Shown here: piece after piece, positions 18,109 through 26,500 of the stretch | Position numbering within the stretch: the stretch's first letter is position 1 | Layout: each line of letters begins with the position of its first letter | NCBI GenBank assembly: GCA_900540085.1 | Contig: UQEU01000001.1 | Span: forward strand, 176,848 to 240,847 | Reading direction: 5' to 3' | Length of the DNA: 64,000 bases | Source: an uncultured Eubacteriales bacterium | GTDB lineage: Bacteria; Bacillota; Clostridia; Oscillospirales; Acutalibacteraceae | Made by a program: the position numbers and the translations under genes | Notes under the pieces: model-generated | What the model was told of the DNA's origin: nothing | Databases searched by the model: none | The model's input: only the letters and a program-made list of their open reading frames with translations

Positions 18109-19169
18109 TTACCAATTTTCAGCATAGCGATGAATTGTATTTTCTATGCCTTTTGCAACACTATTCGGGTCGTACATTGTTTTATCGCAAGCCACACGGA
18201 ATACCATAACACCGCCTGCACCGCTAAACAAAGCATACGCTGTTTTGTCTCCTGCCAAAGCCGGCGAACAAAATGTTCCGTCATATATTTGGTCTTCTGT
18301 CAAAACATTGTAATACTTGTTGTCCCAATAATTTGCCTGAGGCAAAGTACGCCAATCGCCCCAATAAGGACTAAGGTTTACAGGTCTTCCGTACGCTGCT
18401 ATACCTATGTTGATTTTTTTAATATCCGCACCGTTATCAACAAATGCTGCAAACCCTCTTGAGCCTGCTGCAAAGAACTTTGATAGCCGTCTTTATCCTG
18501 ACCGTCATACGCCATATATTGAATTTGGTCAAACCTGTCAAGCGTTTCTTCTGTCATACCAAGTGCGCCTGATGACAAAGCACCCGACAAAATTGCATTT
18601 GGTTTTGTTTTTTGGATGCCGTCGTCCAAGCGGGCGATAAAGTTGTCAAAAACTTTCCAATCATTCGGCGTCTGCGGATATTCCCAGTCAATATCAACTC
18701 CGTCAATATCGTACTTTTCGGCAAATGCGATTGTTTGGTCGGCAATGCTTTCCCAATACTCTGTCATATAACCGTTAACACCGTTTTCAAGGTCTTGCCA
18801 TGTACCGTCTGCAAGTGTTGTAACTATCAATTTCACTTCGTGTTCTTTATTAGAACGCTTTGATATAATTTCTTTTAAAGCACTGATTTCACGGGAGAAT
18901 TTTTCTTCTCCGCATTCGCCGAAATTCATTTTACCGTTTTCATCCCAATGCACTGCACCGAAAACGATTATTGTACTGTAAACATCATAAAAACGAGCAT
19001 AGTTTTTAACATAATCTTCGCCTTTTGCCAAAATTTCTGTCGGGACATCTCCATCAAGACGCTGATATGCAGTAATCTCAAAACTGCCGACATCTCGCTT
19101 TGGTTCATTGTAAAGTCTTAAAGATTTGATTTTTGCAGGTGTTTCGCTGTCTTTAAACTTATCAACATA
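18109..19169 (-). pseudogene. GH18 glycosidase (chitinase or endo-N-acetylglucosaminidase type) remnant
   Basis: The catalytic GH18 motif DGVDIDWEYP, with the DxxDxDxE acids, is clear. Downstream, IQYMAYDGQDKDGYQ shifts frame near 18482 and continues as FFAAGSRGFAAFV and INIGIAAYGRP to a stop at 18109. Restoring one A in a short A-run rejoins the frame, so a single-base loss (or sequencing error) is enough. The 5' end has no start codon or signal peptide; the open frame begins within a remnant immunity gene at about 19160-19174. The intact ancestor was probably secreted and acted on N-acetylglucosamine polymers or glycans. Confidence 0.85.
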
Positions 19170-19549
19170 TCAACGAAATAATATGAAATATCAATTGCTA
19201 TTTCAATCATCAAATGAGAAATTCTGTCGTTTTGTATATAGCTCCAAAAAGCTTGGGGGATTTGTTCCTTTTCATACTCAATTTCTTCATTGCTTTTTTT
19301 TACCATTTCTAAATTGTCCTCAAACCAAATCCATAACTTTACCAAAGATTCATCTGTGTAATCTAAAATTAAATTACTGTTGTTTTGACTTATGTAATCT
19401 TTGAGTACATTTATTCTGTCTTTTGTTTGAGCAAAATACCATTCTGTAAATTGAAACGCATCTTCAACTTTTGCATTTTTAAAATCTTCTATATATAATT
19501 CATCCGGAATTATTAGTGAATTATATTGTTCTTGCTTGCTTTTTGACAT
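19118..19549 (-). pseudogene. Immunity-like protein gene, 3' end replaced
   Basis: 143-residue ORF with ATG 19549 behind GGAGA. The body is acidic and aromatic (SLVKLWIWFEDNLE), a style I associate with immunity proteins of Rhs/contact-dependent toxins, but I cannot assign a family. After ISYYFVDM the frame runs out-of-frame across the GH18 remnant, so the last 15 or so residues are not native. It follows a toxin-tip remnant directly, the normal toxin-then-immunity order. Confidence 0.6.
19160..19174. repeat. 7-bp direct repeat at the immunity/GH18 junction
   Basis: GTTGATA occurs on the minus strand at 19168-19174 and 19160-19166, exactly where the immunity reading frame gives way to the GH18 frame. 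It looks like the microhomology scar of a deletion. Confidence 0.6.
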
Positions 19550-19580
19550 TTTATATTCTCCGATAATGATATAATAATTA

Positions 19581-19757
19581 CTATATTTTTGAAATCAAAT
19601 CATTTAGATATTCACCGGAATATCCTGTTGCGGTATGAATTGATTGTGGCAAAAATTTTAAATATCCTGTTAATTGTTTTTGTCCCATTTTAATTGCTCT
19701 GGGATTATATGGTTTCTGTTTATAAATGATACTGTTTTCTAAAAATAAAACTATATA
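19581..19757 (-). pseudogene. C-terminal remnant of a polymorphic toxin
   Basis: A 58-codon open stretch with no start ends at TAG 19581. It contains KQKPYNPRAIKMGQKQLTGY, a pattern I associate with nuclease-type toxin tips of Rhs-like proteins (NPRAIxMGxxQLxxY). It lies 31 bases upstream of the immunity-like gene on the same strand. It reads as the last piece of a toxin whose delivery part has been lost. Confidence 0.5.
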
Positions 19758-19867
19758 TTATGATAATGTAAAACAAACTTATAAAGTATTCATATGTTAA
19801 AAACCATACATACAAATATTTTGTAAGTTTATCTTATTAGAATATTCAAGTTTAATTACCGAATAAA

Positions 19868-20245
19868 CTAAAACAATATATTCCAAAAATCCCAACGGAT
19901 AGGCGGACAGTTGTCCCACGACCATCGTTGTTCAATCCATTCGGGTTTATAGTACACTTGATTTGCATAAACAATCAGTAAAAAGACAATGCTTAAAACT
20001 ACTACTGCTATAAGTGCAGTCATATTTTTACTTTTCCAAACAACTACACCTTGAATGTTGTTTTTTCCGTAAAATAACGGACACAGCAAATTAAAAGTCG
20101 GCAAAAAAATTGAAATAAAATAAGTTCTAATTATATGCCTTGGATCAACAATGTATGTACCGAATTTTGTATGAACAATATTTAGAACAATCATTATAAT
20201 TGAAATCATACAAATAACATACGGCAACTTATCTAACTTTCTCAT
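19868..20245 (-). CDS. Small membrane protein in the immunity gene train
   Basis: 125 residues with three hydrophobic stretches (about 8-25, 38-58 and 74-95) and an aromatic, Trp-rich tail (EQRWSWDNCPPIRWDFW). I do not recognise the family. It starts at ATG 20245 behind GAGGCG, 11 bases after the PH-like membrane gene, so it is in the same transcript. By position it may be an immunity protein or an accessory to one. Confidence 0.65.
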   Translation of the reverse strand: MRKLDKLPYVICMISIIMIVLNIVHTKFGTYIVDPRHIIRTYFISIFLPTFNLLCPLFYGKNNIQGVVVWKSKNMTALIAVVVLSIVFLLIVYANQVYYKPEWIEQRWSWDNCPPIRWDFWNILF

Positions 20246-20256
20246 ATTCGCCTCTT

Positions 20257-20787
20257 TTAACTGTCATTTTCAACTTTATAAATCTTGTTCCTTCTTTTGC
20301 TTAATTCTTCCATAAACTCATCTTGGTTTTCCACACTGAAAACAAACGACTCCATAGTTACCAATTTTATAACAACATAATAATCATTTATTCCACCCAT
20401 AAAGTCATTATTATGTTCATATTTTATACTTTCAAAATCTTTTATTTCGCAACTTATTATATTTTTATAATATATAGTATAGTTCATTTTGCGTTTAAAT
20501 TTAGTAATGTAATGTCTGTCAATATCCAAATGGTCATCATAAAGAAATATGCCTTTAGCCATAAATTTACATCTTACAGCCAATACAATACCTATAACTA
20601 CACTTAATATCATTAAAATATAAAATAAATCTATGTAAAATGAAGTTTTGTACAAAGATGTATGACCGAATATCATTAATATAAATAAAGCGAAAATAAA
20701 CGGAATTGCAAAATTTATCATTGAAAATGCAAACTCTTCCAATCGTTCAGTAGTTTTGGATTTATAGTAAAACTTATAATATTTCAT
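20257..20787 (-). CDS. Membrane protein with C-terminal PH-like domain, probable immunity protein
   Basis: 176 residues from ATG 20787, chosen because GGGAGA lies 5 nt upstream. Two transmembrane helices (about 24-45 and 54-74) are followed by a compact beta-rich domain beginning KGIFLYDDHLDI and ending VFSVENQDEFMEEL. The same architecture and tail motif (FAVENQKEFVKEI) recur in the gene at 22131. The pair are divergent paralogues flanking an Rhs tip, which suggests immunity to membrane-acting or Rhs-delivered toxins. Confidence 0.7.
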   Translation of the reverse strand: MKYYKFYYKSKTTERLEEFAFSMINFAIPFIFALFILMIFGHTSLYKTSFYIDLFYILMILSVVIGIVLAVRCKFMAKGIFLYDDHLDIDRHYITKFKRKMNYTIYYKNIISCEIKDFESIKYEHNNDFMGGINDYYVVIKLVTMESFVFSVENQDEFMEELSKRRNKIYKVENDS

Positions 20788-20837
20788 TTTATCTCCCTGC
20801 CAATTGTGTGGCAACTCAAGTAACCCAATTCACCGAC

Positions 20838-21296
20838 TCAACCGTCGTTTTCAGTAATTTTTATTGCACTAAACTCAACATAGTACATTGAACCTGACGG
20901 GCAAAAGACCTCGTGAGAAAAGTATGAATTGTCTAAAGAAATAAACTCATCAATTACATATTGGTCATACGAATACGGTTTAAAGTGTTCTGCATTAAAA
21001 TCAATTTTTAACGCACGAATATTTTCATAACGAATTTTGACGATTGTGTTTTCATTACTTTTATACAACGATACAACTAAATCATTTTTATCGGCAGGCA
21101 CTGTGCTGTTTTCTATGCAGACAATATACCAATCGTGAAAACCGTTGTATTTCAAATATTTATCTATCACTAATTTAGGAAGATACGGTTTTACGGATAC
21201 ATTAAAATAATCGTTGTAAATTTCTATTTGTCTTTCGGAATTTTCAATACTTTTATCATCAATTCCATTATAGTCTTCTATATTTATAAATTTCAT
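20838..21296 (-). CDS. Candidate cognate immunity protein of the Rhs tip
   Basis: 152-residue soluble, acidic protein without signal or membrane segment, starting at ATG 21296 behind AGAGG only 14 bases after the Rhs fragment stops. Its beginning (MKFINIEDYNGID) and the block FHDWYIVCIE suggest a DUF4085-like family, a tentative match from memory. Its place directly behind the toxin tip is the usual place for the cognate immunity gene. Confidence 0.6.
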   Translation of the reverse strand: MKFINIEDYNGIDDKSIENSERQIEIYNDYFNVSVKPYLPKLVIDKYLKYNGFHDWYIVCIENSTVPADKNDLVVSLYKSNENTIVKIRYENIRALKIDFNAEHFKPYSYDQYVIDEFISLDNSYFSHEVFCPSGSMYYVEFSAIKITENDG

Positions 21297-21310
21297 AATT
21301 ACCTCTTTTC

Positions 21311-22123
21311 TTAACCAAGTACACCTGTTGGTGGGATTATTTCAAAAAATACAAAAAGAAATATTATACCAATACCTGTTCCAATACATATTGATAATAA
21401 CAAAGTAAAAACTACCATATTTCCAAGATTACTAAAATCAAAACTAAATTCTTTATTGTTTTGATTATCTTTATATTGTTTTTCTTTAGCATCCCAATCC
21501 CATCCAGAATTTTCTTTAATTTTCTTTTTTATCGATTTAGGAGGTGAACCGGTAGACCCATCATGTGGGCTTCCGTCATCATTTTGAGAATAAGTTTTTC
21601 TTCCATTAAAAACATGAATATGTTTTTTAGTTTTAGTACTTGTATTCTTTTTATCAATTCTATAACTCCATCCATTCCCCAAAGAATAAGTAGGAGAATA
21701 TCCTTGATGATCAATCATATTTATAGAATCATTGTAGCAATAAGCAAAAAGATTTATTCCGAGCAAAGTGTCAATACTCACAAGAGAGAATATATCTGCA
21801 TTGATAAACCTGCAAATATTCGGGTCGTAGTAGCGTGACTGAAGATAGTAGTACCCTGTTTCGTTGTCATAGTAATAGCCGCGATAACGCAGTGGGTTGG
21901 CTTCTGCTATCTCCAAATCTCCCGTAATATCTAATATTTCGCCCCAATCACCGTAAACATATTCGCAGACGATATATCCGTCTTCATCTATTATTGCAGT
22001 TACATCTCCGAATTGGTTCGTAACATAGTAGTACTGTCGGTCATTATACAACATTCCGACAGGCGTATCGCCTGTGTCATATTGGAAATATACGAAATTC
22101 CCGTCCGTGTCTTGTTGCGACAC
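21311..22123 (-). CDS. Orphan Rhs C-terminal fragment: core end plus toxin tip
   Basis: 270 residues from GTG 22123, with an in-frame stop directly upstream, so the large N-terminal Rhs shell is missing. Residues 1-140 are typical Rhs/YD-repeat and core-domain sequence (PLRYRGYYYDNETGYYYLQS, then NLFAYCYNDSINMIDHQG). After the core boundary, residues 141-225 are a variable tip with KKHIHVFNGRK, DDGSPHDGSTGSPPKSIKK and GWDWD. A hydrophobic segment (about 236-262) ends the protein. The tip's activity is unknown to me; the His/Asp clusters would suit a metal-dependent enzyme. Without the shell it is probably undeliverable. Confidence 0.85.
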   Translation of the reverse strand: MSQQDTDGNFVYFQYDTGDTPVGMLYNDRQYYYVTNQFGDVTAIIDEDGYIVCEYVYGDWGEILDITGDLEIAEANPLRYRGYYYDNETGYYYLQSRYYDPNICRFINADIFSLVSIDTLLGINLFAYCYNDSINMIDHQGYSPTYSLGNGWSYRIDKKNTSTKTKKHIHVFNGRKTYSQNDDGSPHDGSTGSPPKSIKKKIKENSGWDWDAKEKQYKDNQNNKEFSFDFSNLGNMVVFTLLLSICIGTGIGIIFLFVFFEIIPPTGVLG

Positions 22124-22130
22124 TCAAATC

Positions 22131-22646
22131 CTACATTTTTTCATTTATTTCTTTTACAAACTCTTTTTGATTTTCGACCGCAAAAAAGAATTCTTGCTCG
22201 TTATATGTTGTCAACATTACAAATTCTTTTCCTTTACCGCAAATAAAATTTGCAGGTATATTGTACTTTTTAAAGTTATATGCGCTATTTTCTATTGCTT
22301 TACATTCGGTTATTTCGCTATATCTTATTTTAGGTTTTATATTAAATATATGACGCTTAGTGATTGCATAAATAATTTCAATATATTCATCATATATAAA
22401 AACACCTTTTAAAGTTTTTGTATATTTAAAGTACAGAAAAAAAGCAATAATCAACATAAAAAGCAATGTAATATTTCCGACAACAGATAAAGTTGTCGGA
22501 GGTTGAATTAAAGCACTCAAAAATACAGCCTTGATAAATATGTATATACAAATAGTTACCAACAGCAACAACAATATTTCTGCAATTTGTTTAAATCTGC
22601 TTTTCGGATTATAAAATTTATAAAACTTAATTTTAGATTTATTCAT
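22131..22646 (-). CDS. Membrane protein with C-terminal PH-like domain, paralogue of the 20257 gene
   Basis: 171 residues from ATG 22646 (GGGGA 8 nt upstream). Two transmembrane helices are followed by KGVFIYDEYIEI, IRYSEITECKAI and FFFAVENQKEFVKEI, the same order of elements as the gene at 20257. It ends 8 bases before the Rhs fragment, so it was probably the immunity gene of an earlier, now lost, toxin tip. Confidence 0.7.
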   Translation of the reverse strand: MNKSKIKFYKFYNPKSRFKQIAEILLLLLVTICIYIFIKAVFLSALIQPPTTLSVVGNITLLFMLIIAFFLYFKYTKTLKGVFIYDEYIEIIYAITKRHIFNIKPKIRYSEITECKAIENSAYNFKKYNIPANFICGKGKEFVMLTTYNEQEFFFAVENQKEFVKEINEKM

Positions 22647-22695
22647 TATACAGTTCCCCACAAATGTCCGTTTTGCTTGTGCAGAAAATTTAAAA

Positions 22696-22707
22696 ACCGT
22701 TAACGGT
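22696..22707. promoter_or_regulatory. Palindrome inside a candidate promoter spacer
   Basis: ACCGTTAACGGT is a perfect 12-bp palindrome lying between a possible minus-strand -35 TTGTCA (22710-22715) and -10 TAAATT (22687-22692). It could be a repressor site for the immunity gene train, or the small stem of a terminator for the HD-domain gene. Confidence 0.3.
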
Positions 22708-22738
22708 CTTGACAATTTAATTCATTTTAAATATAAAA

Positions 22739-23398
22739 TCACATTAACTGTTGCTCATTGACAATCAGTTTAAAATCAAGTCCCAAAGTTTGTGCAGCAT
22801 TTTTGCACATTTTCATTCTTTTCATAAAAATATCGAGATAATCTATAACGGGGCTTATCCTTGTATCAATATGTAATTTCAGTTTGATGAGCGTTTTCTC
22901 CTGATTGATTTTCAATTCGGATTTTTCAACAGAATAGTTCACTCTGTCGTGAATATCAAACTGCGACATATCGCTTTTTCTTACTCTTGAACGACGAACA
23001 TCGGATTTATCTGCCAAAATCAAAGCAGCAGCGAGAGGACTTACAGCCACACCTGTACCCTCATCGTGATTTCCGACAGCGGTTACAACCGTTGACAAAT
23101 CTTCAGCGTTCATTCCGAGTTTGTCAAGAATACGGAAAGTCATTATTGCACCCGACTGCGAATGGTCAACCCTGTTTACAACATTGCCGATATCGTGCAT
23201 ATACCCTGCAATTTTAGCAAGATTAATCAAATGCTCGTCATAACCGAGTGTTTTTAAAATATACGCCGTGTCTTCACAAACTTTTGTAACATGGGCAAAA
23301 GAATGCTCCGTAAATCCAAGTTTAATCAAAGACTCGTCGGCTTTTCTTATGTATGTGTTTATATCTTCATTGTGTTTGATTTCATTAAAAGTTATCAT
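22739..23398 (-). CDS. HD-domain phosphohydrolase
   Basis: 219 residues. The metal-binding HD signature is in AGYMHDIGN, with HSFAHV before it, VDHSQSG and NHDEGTG after it, and ADKSD closing the set. These are the His/Asp ligands of the HD fold, which usually hydrolyses nucleotide or signalling phosphates. The substrate cannot be told. AAGGAG precedes ATG 23398 and a good promoter lies upstream. It looks like ordinary chromosomal sequence at the left edge of the restriction island. Confidence 0.88.
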   Translation of the reverse strand: MITFNEIKHNEDINTYIRKADESLIKLGFTEHSFAHVTKVCEDTAYILKTLGYDEHLINLAKIAGYMHDIGNVVNRVDHSQSGAIMTFRILDKLGMNAEDLSTVVTAVGNHDEGTGVAVSPLAAALILADKSDVRRSRVRKSDMSQFDIHDRVNYSVEKSELKINQEKTLIKLKLHIDTRISPVIDYLDIFMKRMKMCKNAAQTLGLDFKLIVNEQQLM

Positions 23399-23421
23399 AA
23401 TTTTTACTCCTTATATGTACA

Positions 23422-23450
23422 ATTATACTATCAAAAAAGAAGTTGTGCAA
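23422..23450 (-). promoter_or_regulatory. Promoter of the HD-domain gene
   Basis: TTGCAC (23445-23450) and TATAAT (23422-23427), spacer 17. It lies just outside the left 80-bp repeat. Confidence 0.75.
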
Positions 23451-23478
23451 TAAAAATGTGTGCAAATTGCAAAAATCT

Positions 23479-23558
23479 AAAATAATGTAAGAAAAGTGGT
23501 AGAAGAAGTGGTAGAAAACGGCAAAAAACAAGAACCAAATCGGTTAAGATTTGGTTCT
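23479..23558. repeat. 80-bp direct repeat, left copy
   Basis: Matches 29327-29406 over 80 bases with two differences (C/T at 23529 and T/C at 23555). It contains a tandem GTGGTAGAA block and a perfect 11-bp hairpin. The two copies bracket the restriction genes, like the ends of an integrated element. Confidence 0.95.
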
Positions 23559-23559
23559 T
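23530..23559 (-). terminator. Terminator of the restriction operon (within the left repeat)
   Basis: AAGAACCAAAT and ATTTGGTTCTT pair perfectly around CGGTTAAG, and on the minus strand a GTTTTTT tract follows. Confidence 0.85.
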
Positions 23560-23594
23560 CCGGTGTCTTTATATAAATGTTCCCATTTTTTAGT

Positions 23595-26500
23595 TCATTC
23601 AATAATCATTGAACTATTACTTAATTGCCACTTTGAAAACTTGCGTTCATCACCATTTTCATCAAACTTAATGGTAACATCAGATGTTGAAACATTAACA
23701 ATTTTACCATGACCGTATGTATTATCAATTACTCTCGTACCGATAGCAATTGACTGCATATCAAGTTTTTCAGATGATGTGGTAACATTCTCTTCAATCG
23801 TTGTTTCACCATAAATTTCATCAAGCTTTTCCTCAAGCGTTCCTTCTTTTGCATAAGGAAGGGCATCAAGTTGTTTAAAATTATGTTTTGTGATTTTTAC
23901 ATCTTCATCAAAACCAAGAATAAAACTTGTTGCAATCTTATATATAATTTCAGTCGGTGCAAGTCCATACACTTGCTTTTCAAAAATATGTTTCAATCTG
24001 TCTGTGTTATCAGGATATAATTGTTTAATTCTGTTGCTGTTATACAAACGCTTAACAATCTCTGTGATATACAATCCGGATTTCATATATAAATCAATAA
24101 ATGTTTTATCCGGCATATCAAAACAACCGGGATTTTCTTTTTCTAACAAATCAACCATCTTCTTAACCATATCCTTCGGAGTGAATATCTGGTTTGTTTT
24201 CTGCGGCGGAATGTAGTCAAAAATATCTTCTATACTTTGTTCGTCAAAGTAATTTGCAAGTTTTTTCTTTAACGCTAAAAATTCTTTAACAGAATCATCA
24301 AAAACTACCGAATCAAATAGCCGACCTTCAAATTGTTTTTTTTCACCTGTTTCTTCATCAGTGTACATACCGCCGTCACGGAGAAATCTAAACTCATCAA
24401 GTGTAATGCTCGTTACTTCTTTGAAAACATTGTCCGGAATTATATCATCAAATGTTGCAAGGGTAACAGTATCATCGCCGTAAGCCATAAGAAATGACGG
24501 AATAGTACGCGTAAAACCTCTTAAATGGTCTCTTATACCCTCTTCTATAGTTTTCTTTTCACGTTCAATTTTATTTGTTTCAACAGTACGGACAGCCTTC
24601 TTTGTTGAATCTCGAACAAGATTATCAAGTGCAGCGTTAACCTTTTCTTTAAATGTTTTTTCTTTGTCCTTAAGTTTCTGTTCAAATTCAGCTTCAATTT
24701 CGTCAGTTGAACGACCCGTTTCAAAACGAGAAGCCATAGCGTCAAGCTTTTGTTGTTCAGTAACATTCTTATCGATTGTAAAGTCACCAACAAGTGATTC
24801 AATGATTCTGTTGCTGTCTTGCTTAATTGTTGATTGAATACGATTTTGGTCTGATTTTTTCATATCGGTACCATAATAATCTTTAGCCGTATCAACAACT
24901 ATATCCATTACCTCTTTACCGAACATATCCTTCAAGTCTTTTAAAATCTGCTTTTCACTTTGTTTTTCAGTATTGATTTTCTCAACAGCAGTTTCAATAA
25001 TATCTACGGCGGGACCGTAAACTTTGTTACCGAAAACAGCGGTTTCCTGTCCGATTACATATTCTTCCGAAAGTTCAACCTCGCCGTCATCATTAAGATG
25101 CAAATTTTCTTTTACTTCATCAGTCATTTTGCCTCTTAAATCAGGTTCTTCGGCAGGTTCAAATTTTTCAAGAATATCTGTTACAACCTTCGGTGCACCA
25201 AAAATATTACTAATATTTTGGAATAAGAAATTAGACATAAATCCTCTGCGAACGACCTCAGCAGAACGAATCTTGCGAGGAATGGAGAGCACCTTTTCAG
25301 CATCAAGCTCAATCAACTCGCCTTCTTCATCTTCACCGATTACCGGGAAGAAGTTGAGAAGCTCCCTGATATTCTTTTTCCTTTGTCCTATATCTCCGCG
25401 ACCGCTTGATGTACTTGAATACAAATCATTTGCAAACTCTTCAAAAATCGTCAAAGTCCTTGCAGGATCAAAATCAAACACATACGCATTTTCTTTTCTC
25501 TTAAATTCAGTACCGTTCTTAAACAGGCAAGGATTTTGAGCACGAAAAGCAGCTTGCATATATAAAGACGGACTTTTCATATTGCTTAACATCAATACTG
25601 CTGTCCATTCCGGAATCGTGATACCGGTTGTCAATTGTCCGACTGACAATGTAATTGTCTTATCATATTTACTGATTGCATCTACAACTTTATCATAAGA
25701 TTTTTGAGTTTCTTCCTCATCGTTCAATTTTCCGTCGCCCGCGGCAAGAACAATACAATAATCCTTAAATACAGGGTGTTCTTTGAGCTTCTTTGCCAAT
25801 GCTTTTACACTGTCAACTCTGTCAAGCAACCAAAATGTGTGGTTAAGTTCATCTCTCAACTCTTGCGTAGAAAACGGGAACTTTTCCTGTGTTACCATAG
25901 CATCAAGGAATTTATCAACAGAACTGTTATATACAAATCTCCCGGCTTCATTTGTCTTGAAAAACTCGTTTAAATCAAATGCGTATTCTTCTGTTTCGCC
26001 GTTGATTTCTACACCTTGTGATAATTCATCTCTTACTATTTCAGACATTTGGTAAGTATAAAGATTAAGCTGTGGCAAATTTCTGTACGGATTATTTTCA
26101 TCAACATTTGACCATTCATGCTTTTTCTTTTGCTCATCGGCATAAGTCCAGTTATAAATTGCATCACTGTTAAATTTGTCATTTGCAATAGCTTTAAAAG
26201 GAGTACCTGATAAATGCAAAGTGAATGAACGCTTAATATGATTAAAAGCAACATCGGTTTTGTATGTATCCACACCCTCATGTGCTTCATCAATTACAAG
26301 AACATCCCATACCATTTCAGCGATCTCGACAAGCTTATCAAATTTACCGCCGAAATAAACAGAACCCTTTAAATCTTGCAGTGAAACAAACTCAATACAT
26401 TTTTTCTTTTCTTCACTTTCTTCATTCAGAACAATGCTTTCAACAAATTCTTTTCTTGAAAGAACACCGGGTTTTCCTTTAACAGTCTCTGCCTCACTTA

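Noticed and set aside
22709..22737. Plus-strand TTGACA and TATAAA with 17-base spacer
   Set aside because: It would read antisense into the HD-domain gene with no plus-strand gene ahead; probably AT-rich chance, though an antisense RNA cannot be excluded.
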